The notes below the pieces were generated by a model. That model was not told where the DNA came from, made no database searches, and saw only the letters and a program-made list of their open reading frames with translations. From Psychrobium sp051201665 (GTDB lineage Bacteria > Pseudomonadota > Gammaproteobacteria > Enterobacterales > Psychrobiaceae): a stretch of DNA of 64,000 bases. How positions within the stretch are numbered: position 1 is the first letter of the stretch; every line of letters starts with the position of its first letter. Location of the stretch: the NCBI RefSeq assembly GCF_051201665.1, contig NZ_CP179210.1, forward strand, positions 3,100,001 through 3,164,000, given 5' to 3'. Shown one piece after another: positions 8,869 through 16,111 of the stretch. The position numbers and the translations under genes are program-made.

Positions 8869-9489
8869 CTATTTATTTTCAGACATCCAAGGAAGTACAA
8901 GCGTTTGTTCGATATCTAGGTGATCTAATATTCTAGCCACCATGAAATCAATAATCTCTTCAAGTGATTGTGGCTTGTGATAAAAGCCAGGCGCTAACGG
9001 CATTAAGGTTACGCCAAGCTTAGATAGACTTAACATATTCTCTAAATGTATCGACGATAAAGGACTTTCACGCCATGCAATCAATAATTGACCGCGCTCT
9101 TTTAACACTACATCCGCAGCACGTTCAATGAGATTGTTGCTCGCACCATGACTAATTGCTGACAGAGTTCCCATTGAGCACGGACAGATAACCATCTGTT
9201 TTGGCGAGGATGAACCAGAAGCTGGTGCGCTAAACCAATCACTTTTTTCAAGTAACTGGATTTGATTATCTAGCCCATTAAAATGGTCATTTAAAAACGT
9301 TTGTGCAGCATCATGCTCAGCTGGAATGTCAAAGTCAGCTTCCGTTGCTAACACAATTTTTGCAGCATCAGATAACAATAAATAAACTTGGGTATTCGCA
9401 GCGAGCAATTGTTGCAGCAATCTCAAGCCGTATGGTGCACCAGAAGCACCGGTAAGTGCGAGTGTTACACGCCTTTTAAAGGTTGCCAT
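8869..9489 (-). CDS. ubiX: Flavin prenyltransferase UbiX
   Basis: 206 residues. The N-terminal flavin-binding motif ALTGASGAPYGLRLL and the later motifs ICPCSMGTLSAISHGASNNLIERAADVVLKE (read in parts) and PLSSIHLENML with MPLAPGFYHKP are all diagnostic of UbiX/Pad1. It makes prenylated FMN, the cofactor of the UbiD decarboxylase in ubiquinone synthesis. Its start overlaps the mpl stop by one base, so the two genes are translationally coupled. Confidence 0.95.
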   Translation of the reverse strand: MATFKRRVTLALTGASGAPYGLRLLQQLLAANTQVYLLLSDAAKIVLATEADFDIPAEHDAAQTFLNDHFNGLDNQIQLLEKSDWFSAPASGSSSPKQMVICPCSMGTLSAISHGASNNLIERAADVVLKERGQLLIAWRESPLSSIHLENMLSLSKLGVTLMPLAPGFYHKPQSLEEIIDFMVARILDHLDIEQTLVLPWMSENK

Positions 9490-10856
9490 TATACCGTCTC
9501 CTTTGACGCTAATGCGTCGAGTAACTTTTGGTGTATACCGCCAAAACCGCCATTACTCATCACTAACAAATGATCATGAGGCTGAGCTTGCTCAACAATG
9601 TGCTCAACCAATTTATCGAGTTGATTTTCAATGATAGTTTCTGGTGAGTTTTCCGAAACCATCTCTCGCATATTCCAATGTATATCGTCTGGTTGATACA
9701 AAAATATCGCGTCAGCTTCTGTCATCGAATTAAATAACGTGTGCTGATGAACACCTTGCTTCATGGTATTAGAACGTGGCTCTAGAATAGCAAAAATACG
9801 CTGTTGACCAACGTTAGCTCGCAAACCTTCAAGTGTTGTGTGAATAGCAGTGGGGTGATGGGCAAAATCATCATAAACCGTTACATCATTAACACAGCCT
9901 TTAGTTTCTAAACGGCGTTTTGCGTTAATAAACCGTGATAAAGAATCAATGGCTTGTGCAGGCCCGATGCCCACATGCCGTGCAGCAGCAATAGACATTA
10001 AAGCATTTTGAACATTGTGCTTTCCAATAAGATCCCAATCTAGCTGTCCAACAAACTTTCCTTGATAACAAACCTTGAAACTTGAACCATCTGCATTAAG
10101 CAGTTGATAAGACCAATCGCCATTGTCACCCATGGTTTGCGTCTCACTCCAGCAGCCCATTGCCAAGACATCATCACAGGATTTAGTGTCGGTAGGAGAA
10201 ATGACTAATCCATTACTCGGCACCATTCTGATGAGGTGATGAAACTGACGTTCAATCGCTGCTAAATCAGGGAAAATATCGGCGTGATCAAATTCAAGAT
10301 TATTAATCACCAACGTACGTGGACGGTAATGGACGAATTTAGATCGCTTATCAAAAAAAGCACTATCGTATTCATCTGCTTCAACGACAAAAAATGGCGC
10401 GTCACCTAATTTTGCTGATACACCAAGACATTGTGGCACACCACCAATTAGAAAACCGGGCTGCTGATTATTATCTTCTAATATCCACGCTACCATGCTT
10501 GCTGTTGTTGTTTTACCATGGGTGCCAGACAAGGCAATGACCCAACGATCTTTAAGCAAGTTCGCAAGCAGCCACTGCGGCCCTGATGTATAAGGAATAT
10601 TGCGGTCGAGCATAAACTCAACACAAGGATTGCCGCGACTCATCGCATTACCAACCACCACTAAATCAGGTGCTGGCTCCAACTGACATGGATCGTATCC
10701 TTCAATCAACTCTATACCACTTTCTTGAAGTTGAGTGCTCATTGGTGGATATACATTTGCATCACTACCGGTGACTCTAAATCCTAATTCGCGAGCTAAT
10801 ATCGCAATGCCGCCCATAAAGGTGCCGCAAATACCTAAAATATGAATATGTTTCAT
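9489..10856 (-). CDS. mpl: UDP-N-acetylmuramate:L-alanyl-gamma-D-glutamyl-meso-diaminopimelate ligase
   Basis: 455 residues. It is a Mur ligase with an N-terminal HILGICGTFMGG nucleotide motif, the central ATP loop GTHGKTTTASM (about 113-123), EADEYDSAFFDKRSKF, and the C-terminal YDDFAHHPTAI. The EADEYDSAFFDKRSKF stretch and the length fit Mpl rather than MurC, which occurs separately at 25711. Mpl attaches recycled tripeptide to UDP-MurNAc in peptidoglycan recycling. ubiX follows with a one-base overlap. Confidence 0.95.
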   Translation of the reverse strand: MKHIHILGICGTFMGGIAILARELGFRVTGSDANVYPPMSTQLQESGIELIEGYDPCQLEPAPDLVVVGNAMSRGNPCVEFMLDRNIPYTSGPQWLLANLLKDRWVIALSGTHGKTTTASMVAWILEDNNQQPGFLIGGVPQCLGVSAKLGDAPFFVVEADEYDSAFFDKRSKFVHYRPRTLVINNLEFDHADIFPDLAAIERQFHHLIRMVPSNGLVISPTDTKSCDDVLAMGCWSETQTMGDNGDWSYQLLNADGSSFKVCYQGKFVGQLDWDLIGKHNVQNALMSIAAARHVGIGPAQAIDSLSRFINAKRRLETKGCVNDVTVYDDFAHHPTAIHTTLEGLRANVGQQRIFAILEPRSNTMKQGVHQHTLFNSMTEADAIFLYQPDDIHWNMREMVSENSPETIIENQLDKLVEHIVEQAQPHDHLLVMSNGGFGGIHQKLLDALASKETV

Positions 10857-10905
10857 GGTGATTTCATTAATAACAATTATTAAGGCGCATCATAGCAAGG
10901 GATGA

Positions 10906-10919
10906 ATACCCAAGCTACA
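10906..10919. repeat. Solo 14-base match to the end of the 58915-59229 element
   Basis: ATACCCAAGCTACA here is identical to the inner strand of the right terminal inverted repeat of the 315 bp element. No second end or element body is nearby, so it may be a relic or chance. Confidence 0.3.
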
Positions 10920-10927
10920 CCCAAAAT

Positions 10928-10962
10928 GACAAAGCCCATGATGCCAATTCATCACGGGCCTT
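10928..10962 (-). terminator. Probable terminator of glnK-amtB
   Basis: On the minus strand GCCCGTGATG and CATCATGGGC pair (one G-U) around a short loop, followed by TTTGTCATTTT. The T-tract is interrupted, so efficiency is uncertain. Confidence 0.55.
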
Positions 10963-10996
10963 GTATTTTCTTTGCTATACCTGAGTACTAAATGAA

Positions 10997-12247
10997 TTAG
11001 CTCCCCTTTACAGTGACAAACTCTGGATAGGCATCTACTCCACAATCAGCAATATCCATACCAAGGTATTCTTCTTCTTCGCTAACACGGATACCCATGG
11101 TCTTTTTAAGTGCTAACCAGACGACAAAGCTTGCACCAAATACCCAAGCAAAGATAATTGCTGCGCCCGCCAATTGACCTAAAAATGTGGCGTCAGCATT
11201 ACTAAATGGTACTAACATTAACCCGAAGAAACCTGCAACACCATGCACTGAAACCGCGCCGACAGGATCATCAAAACACACCTTATCAAGCATCACGATT
11301 GAAAATACAACTAAACCACCTGCCAGTAATCCAATTAAAGCAGCAACAGGTAATGATGGTGATAATGGATCAGCGGTAATAGCGACTAGTCCAGCGAGTG
11401 CGCCATTTAAAATCATCGTCAAATCAGCCTTACCCCATAATAATCGACAGACGATTAATGCACTGATGGCGCCTAATGCTGCGGCACTGTTCGTATTCAA
11501 AAATATTTTAGCCACTGACGATGCGTTTTCGGCATCTGAAACCAATAACTGCGAACCACCATTAAAACCAAACCATCCCATCCATAAGATAAATGTTCCT
11601 AAAGTTGCCATTGGTAAATTAGAACCAGGTATCGGATTAACTTGACCGTTAGGGCCATACTTTCCTTTACGTGCGCCTAGTAATAGCACACCAGCGACTG
11701 CGGCAGCAGCACCAGCCATGTGCACAATTCCTGAGCCTGCGAAATCAACAAAACCTAGCGCAGAAACAAAACCACCGCCCCAGGTCCAGTAACCTTCAAC
11801 TGGATAAATAAAACCAGTCAAGACAACGGTAAAAGCTAAAAACGCCCAAAGTTTCATGCGTTCAGCAACAGCACCAGAGACAATCGACATGGCTGTTGCA
11901 ACAAACACCACTTGGAAAAAGAAGTCTGATTCCAACGCATGATCTGCGCCATCAGCTTGAGCACCAATAAAGCCAGCGATTGATGGTAACCAACCACCTT
12001 CTGCATTATCGACATACATGATGTTATAGCCAACCAGTAAAAACATGGTACAAGCGATGGCATACAAACAAATATTTTTCGTTAAAATTTCAGTCGTATT
12101 TTTAGAGCGAACAAGACCTGCTTCTAACATGGCAAAACCGGCAGCCATCCACATCACGAGAACGCCAGACATTAAAAAGTAAAATGTATCTAAGGCAAAG
12201 CGAAGTTCGGTAACAGTCGTGCCTAGTTTAGTTAATTCTTCCATCAT
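10997..12247 (-). CDS. amtB: Ammonium transporter AmtB
   Basis: 416 residues with about eleven membrane spans. Family hallmarks include MAAGFAMLEAGLVRSKN near the N-terminus, DFAGSGIVHMAGAAAAVAG with a conserved pore histidine, GTFILWMGWFGFNGGS, and GVAGFFGL near the second pore histidine (DPVGAVSVHGVAG). It conducts ammonium/ammonia across the inner membrane and is gated by GlnK. The start is the first of two tandem ATGs, after AAGGAG. The gene lies 6 bases behind glnK, the standard pairing. Confidence 0.96.
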   Translation of the reverse strand: MMEELTKLGTTVTELRFALDTFYFLMSGVLVMWMAAGFAMLEAGLVRSKNTTEILTKNICLYAIACTMFLLVGYNIMYVDNAEGGWLPSIAGFIGAQADGADHALESDFFFQVVFVATAMSIVSGAVAERMKLWAFLAFTVVLTGFIYPVEGYWTWGGGFVSALGFVDFAGSGIVHMAGAAAAVAGVLLLGARKGKYGPNGQVNPIPGSNLPMATLGTFILWMGWFGFNGGSQLLVSDAENASSVAKIFLNTNSAAALGAISALIVCRLLWGKADLTMILNGALAGLVAITADPLSPSLPVAALIGLLAGGLVVFSIVMLDKVCFDDPVGAVSVHGVAGFFGLMLVPFSNADATFLGQLAGAAIIFAWVFGASFVVWLALKKTMGIRVSEEEEYLGMDIADCGVDAYPEFVTVKGS

Positions 12248-12253
12248 TGCTCC

Positions 12254-12592
12254 TTATAGCGCTTCACAGCCAATTTCATTAGTTCTAATACGAATCGATT
12301 GTTCTAAATTCGTCACAAATATTTTGCCATCACCGATTTTTCCCGTGTGAGCAGCCGTAGTAATAGCTTCAATAACCCGATCAACATTTTGATCTTCACA
12401 GGCTATTTCTAGTTTCATCTTTGGTAGGAAATCAACTTGATATTCAGCGCCGCGATACAACTCCGTGTGTCCTTTTTGACGACCGAAGCCGCGTACTTCA
12501 GAGACAGTTAATCCTTCGATACCTGCTTCGCTAATAGAATTTCTCACATCATCAAGCTTGAATGGCTTAATGATGGCGATAATTAGTTTCAT
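12254..12592 (-). CDS. glnK: Nitrogen regulatory protein P-II (GlnK)
   Basis: 112 residues, the exact P-II length. It begins MKLIIAIIKPFKLDDV, has the T-loop GRQKGHTELYRGAEY with the uridylylated Tyr51, and the C-terminal signature GKIGDGKIFV. It is called GlnK rather than GlnB because it precedes amtB and has a sigma-54-type promoter. It binds AmtB when nitrogen is plentiful and blocks transport; uridylylation under nitrogen limitation releases it. Confidence 0.95.
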   Translation of the reverse strand: MKLIIAIIKPFKLDDVRNSISEAGIEGLTVSEVRGFGRQKGHTELYRGAEYQVDFLPKMKLEIACEDQNVDRVIEAITTAAHTGKIGDGKIFVTNLEQSIRIRTNEIGCEAL

Positions 12593-12632
12593 GATGAGCC
12601 CTTATAGTTTTTAATTTAATTAAACAAATAGT

Positions 12633-12648
12633 TACAAGAGCCATACCA
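12633..12648 (-). promoter_or_regulatory. Candidate sigma-54 promoter of glnK-amtB
   Basis: On the minus strand TGGTAT-N5-TTGTA matches the TGGCAC-N5-TTGCW pattern with correct spacing. The -24 GG is intact; the -12 GC is GT. It would start transcription about 30 bases before glnK. Confidence 0.6.
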
Positions 12649-12713
12649 AGTTAGTAACCTATTGTTACAAAAGAAAAATGATACTTTTAAAGTATCTAAA
12701 CACTAACAAGGTC

Positions 12714-12728
12714 GCACCATATTAGTGC
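12714..12728. promoter_or_regulatory. Candidate NtrC binding site
   Basis: GCACCATATTAGTGC is a near-perfect dyad of the NtrC type (GCACC-N5-GGTGC with one change). It lies about 100 bases upstream of the predicted glnK start of transcription, the usual distance for an NtrC enhancer. A weaker half-site (TGCGCC) is at 12744-12749. Confidence 0.6.
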
Positions 12729-12842
12729 GTTAGTTTTACCTTTTGCGCCAAATTAGAACTTTGTCTTAATATCTTCAAAAATCCCTTTTAAAGTGCTAAA
12801 TCACGACATAAACTCGATGATGAGAGTCTAGGACTTACATTA

Positions 12843-13004
12843 ATACCATTAATTGCATTAAGTAAGTGATCTTGTTGTGCGTAGAGAAAATCAGCTAAAA
12901 CAAGGCGCTCGATTGACTAATAGCTGGCTATTAGGATTGAGAGCAACGCCATTTTAGTTAATTTTAACAAGTACAAGTGGGCAAATATTTAATGCAATTG
13001 GTAT
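12843..13004 (+). repeat. MITE-like element family A, copy 2
   Basis: Same orientation as copy 1. The left end has the longer variant ATACCATTAATTGCATTAA, and the right end the standard TTAATGCAATTGGTAT. The body is practically identical to copy 1. It sits between the glnK control region and the phosphatase gene and ends 33 bases before the latter's ATG. Confidence 0.92.
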
Positions 13005-13037
13005 AACAACAAAAATAATAAACAAAGGATTTTAGTA

Positions 13038-15395
13038 ATGAGTTATACACGCCGTAAATTCCTGTCCACTATTGTGGTCAGTGCTTCAGCCGTTGCTTTG
13101 GGTGGTCTTGCCGGCTGTGGCGGTTCATCTAATAGTTCACCAGCACCAACGCCGCCGCCAGCACCAACTCCGACACCTAAACCAACGGGTTTACAGCCGG
13201 GAGCACAGTTTTTCCCTCAATCATTAATGTCTGGAGATCCAAAGCCCGATAGTGTGATTTTATGGACTCGTGTTGAAGACATGGCTGCTGATGACATTAA
13301 AGTGCAGTTGCAAGTCGCTACTGACAAAGAGTTCACAGACATTCGTGTGGATGAAATGCTCAATGCATACAAAGACAATGACCATTGTTTAAAAGTCCGT
13401 GTAACTGATTTAGACCCATACACTACCTATTACTACCGCTTTGTTTACATTAACGATGAAGTTCAATACGTCACAAATGTAGGTCGTACTAAAACAGCGC
13501 CTGAGACAAGTGCGGACCAAGCAGTAAAATTTGCTTTTGTAAGCTGTCAAGACTACGTAGGCCGTTTCTACAATGCTTATCTGTCAGTGTTAAACCAACC
13601 TGAGCTTGATTTTGTTGTGCACCTTGGTGATTACATTTATGAAACGACGGGCGATCCAGAATTTCAAAATGTAGATGGTCGCTCATTTGAGTTCAGTGAT
13701 ACTGACGGCGCAATAAAAATAGGCCAAGGCGACAAAGCTTATTATTCTGCGCAAAGCATGTCTAACTACCGTGAACTGTATAAAACTTACCGCAGTGACG
13801 AAGTGTTGCGAGAGGTTCATGAAAACTTCCCAATGATTGCAATTTGGGACGATCACGAATTTAGTGATGATAGCTGGCAGAATGTTGCAACCACGACTGA
13901 TGGTGCAAGTGATGAGAAAAATTTACAACGCAAGCAAAACTCAGAGCGCGTATATTTTGAATATATGCCAATCGATCATGAGTACGCCAGTGACAAAACT
14001 GTCGATTTAGGAAAAGGCGAACTTGCCATTTCAGAAGATCATTTATTCCCGAATACAACAATTTACCGCGACTTTGATTTTGGTAAACACGTTAAATTGT
14101 TAATGACTGACTTTAGAACACATCGCCCTGATCATTTAATTCCTGAAGATGCTTTTCCTGGCACTGTAGTCATGGATCAAGCAACAACATCAGCTGTTAT
14201 TGCCCAAGCTAAGAGTATTCCTTTGGCAAACGCTACGGCCTTTGTTCAAGCGACATTTATGGCGTATATCGATATTGACGCGCCACAGTACAACGTACTT
14301 AAAACCGTACTAACCGATGTGGTTGCAGGCCTTTACAAAGCTGATTACATGTCAATTGTTGGTGATGATGCAAAAACTGCGTCGACTAAAGGCGCAGCAA
14401 TGGCGACTAAAGTGGTTAGTGGTAAACTTGTTATTAATTACCTCAATGAAATCATTAAACAGATACCAGCCTCATTAAAAGCCGTTTATAACCTTGATGT
14501 TATTAGCAGTGACGGTCTAGAGCGCGGTATTGGTTATATGACATTAGGTAAAGCCGCACTATTCTCTAAACTTGGCAGTCGTTACATGGTTGTTAAAGAC
14601 GTATTTGATCTTTACGCTGGTTATAAAGCATCGATTGATCCACAATCACAAAATGCCTTTGGTGATAAACAAACGGCATGGCTAAGTCAACAAGTGATGA
14701 CATCGACAGCAACGTGGAAAGTTATGGGTAGCTCAGTATCATTTGCACCACTAATCTTTGATTTGAGTAGCGACCGCGTATCAACTGGTATTCCACAACT
14801 CGAAGGAATGTTCGACTCTGATGCAATTCCAGCACTGTTTAAGAACCGTTTTTACGTCAATGCCGATCACTGGGATGGTTTCCCGCAAGCTAAAGCAAAA
14901 CTTACCAATGATTTATTAAGTGCCGCTGGTGTGATTACCCTATCAGGTGATGTTCATTCAAGTTACGTTAGTGAGCATGCGCCAAGCAGTATTACAGGTC
15001 TTCGTAGTTATGGATTTACCGCATCGTCTATCTCATCGGGTACACAAGGCACCTTTATTGATGACGCACTTCAAGGACTAGCATCTTCGCTAGCACCTGA
15101 GTCAGCAGCAACCTTTAAAGCACTAAATCCATTCTTTAACTTGTTAACTCAAACAGCGACTACACGCAGTGACGTCCCTACCACGTTAAAAATGTCAGAG
15201 CTATGGAAGCACGGTATTGGTGTAGTAACAGCAGATAGCGACAGCTTCACCGTTGATTTCCATCAGTTCCCAACAACGTCGGATGATGTTAATTACGTCA
15301 CAACAAGCTTCTATGATAAGCGTGATGACTTCCTTGGCATGGTTGAAACGAGTCAATATCAACTCAAAGGCGGCGCGCTAACAAAAGTTAGCTAA
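13038..15395 (+). CDS. PhoD-like alkaline phosphatase / phosphodiesterase, Tat-exported lipoprotein candidate
   Basis: 785 residues. The N-terminus MSYTRRKFLSTIVVSASAVA is a twin-arginine signal, followed by LAGC, a lipobox-like sequence, and a Pro/Thr-rich linker (about 35-50). The PhoD N-terminal beta domain follows, then the metallophosphatase core with VSCQDY (about 168), HLGDYIYE (about 195), WDDHEFSDD (about 272) and LSGDVHSSYVSEH (about 635). It would hydrolyse phosphate esters outside the cytoplasm. There is an insertion-rich middle (390-520), making it longer than Bacillus PhoD. AAAGGA precedes the ATG. No convincing Pho box was found; a repeat copy occupies the proximal upstream region. 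Confidence 0.88.
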   Translation: MSYTRRKFLSTIVVSASAVALGGLAGCGGSSNSSPAPTPPPAPTPTPKPTGLQPGAQFFPQSLMSGDPKPDSVILWTRVEDMAADDIKVQLQVATDKEFTDIRVDEMLNAYKDNDHCLKVRVTDLDPYTTYYYRFVYINDEVQYVTNVGRTKTAPETSADQAVKFAFVSCQDYVGRFYNAYLSVLNQPELDFVVHLGDYIYETTGDPEFQNVDGRSFEFSDTDGAIKIGQGDKAYYSAQSMSNYRELYKTYRSDEVLREVHENFPMIAIWDDHEFSDDSWQNVATTTDGASDEKNLQRKQNSERVYFEYMPIDHEYASDKTVDLGKGELAISEDHLFPNTTIYRDFDFGKHVKLLMTDFRTHRPDHLIPEDAFPGTVVMDQATTSAVIAQAKSIPLANATAFVQATFMAYIDIDAPQYNVLKTVLTDVVAGLYKADYMSIVGDDAKTASTKGAAMATKVVSGKLVINYLNEIIKQIPASLKAVYNLDVISSDGLERGIGYMTLGKAALFSKLGSRYMVVKDVFDLYAGYKASIDPQSQNAFGDKQTAWLSQQVMTSTATWKVMGSSVSFAPLIFDLSSDRVSTGIPQLEGMFDSDAIPALFKNRFYVNADHWDGFPQAKAKLTNDLLSAAGVITLSGDVHSSYVSEHAPSSITGLRSYGFTASSISSGTQGTFIDDALQGLASSLAPESAATFKALNPFFNLLTQTATTRSDVPTTLKMSELWKHGIGVVTADSDSFTVDFHQFPTTSDDVNYVTTSFYDKRDDFLGMVETSQYQLKGGALTKVS

Positions 15396-15412
15396 CCCCA
15401 TTTATAAATAAC

Positions 15413-15448
15413 AAGCCGTCGTGATAGCAATATCACGGCGGCTTTTTT
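15413..15448 (+). terminator. Terminator after the PhoD-like gene
   Basis: AGCCGTCGTGATA and TATCACGGCGGCT form a long stem with a GCAA loop, followed by TTTTTT. A strong intrinsic terminator. Confidence 0.9.
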
Positions 15449-15460
15449 ATGGAGGCACGT

Positions 15461-15824
15461 TAGGGTCTGTTGATCTTTTGAGTTCATTTTTGCAGCAATT
15501 TGTTTGGGGTGTCTACAAGGCAGAGCCTATGTGGTGTAGCTGGCTCGATAATAACTCCTGCATTATCCTAATGAGCTACATCCCTGTAGCAATACACGAA
15601 TAGGCGATAACGCCGCAGAAATAACAAACAAATGCTGTCCGTAGGATTCACCTAAAAGTATTTTGTGCGGCGTTATTCGTCATTCACTGGGGTAAACCCA
15701 GCATCAATCCTCATGCCTCGCCCACAAGGATGTGGGTGCTTATGTTCAGTCTGGAACAATGAACATGTGCCCAAAACCTTTTTAGATTGAACAAAGTTTG
15801 AACCACAAAGGACAACAGACCCTA
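15461..15824. mobile_element. MITE-like element, family B (about 364 bp)
   Basis: Bounded by TAGGGTCTGTTGATCTTT and, inverted, TAGGGTCTGTTGTCCTTT (16 of 18 identical). It has no credible coding sequence. Internally it contains further complementary arms: CGATAACGCCGCA near 15605 pairs with TGCGGCGTTATTCG near 15666. A 60-codon plus-strand frame across its left part has no family features. Single copy in this window. Confidence 0.7.
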
Positions 15825-16051
15825 GTATTAAAATCATTTCTCACTCATTCTACTTATGAGCTTAAATTCGCACGCGAAACTCTAAGATTATCATTAGAAC
15901 CACAAGCCAGTGCCCCACTATCCAATCCACTCCCCCTCGAGTCTCAATGAAATAGTCATAGTGACAGTAACAATCAGTTGCGCTAATAAAGTAGATAAGA
16001 TAATTGATGATGTAGTGATGTTCCCCTACAAATTAATCCTTTATTCGAGAT
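15825..16051. other. Gene-free stretch, no feature seen
   Basis: About 230 AT-rich bases between the family B element and the secA terminator. I see no coding sequence, clear promoter or repeat. Confidence 0.5.
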
Positions 16052-16052
16052 A

Positions 16053-16090
16053 AAAAAAATGCCAATTAGCAAAACTAATTGGCATTTTTA
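16053..16090. terminator. Bidirectional-looking terminator after secA
   Basis: ATGCCAATTAG and CTAATTGGCAT form a perfect 11 bp stem around CAAAA, with an A-tract on one side and a T-tract on the other. It would stop secA transcripts on the minus strand and also works for the plus strand. Confidence 0.85.
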
Positions 16091-16111
16091 CGGTGTTAAA
16101 CTAACAAACTA

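Noticed and set aside
12780..13037. Pho box upstream of the PhoD-like gene
   Set aside because: No pair of CTGTCAT-like 7-base repeats found.
15421..15603. 60-codon frame over the family B element
   Set aside because: Begins in the terminator and runs through the repeat element; the composition does not suggest protein.
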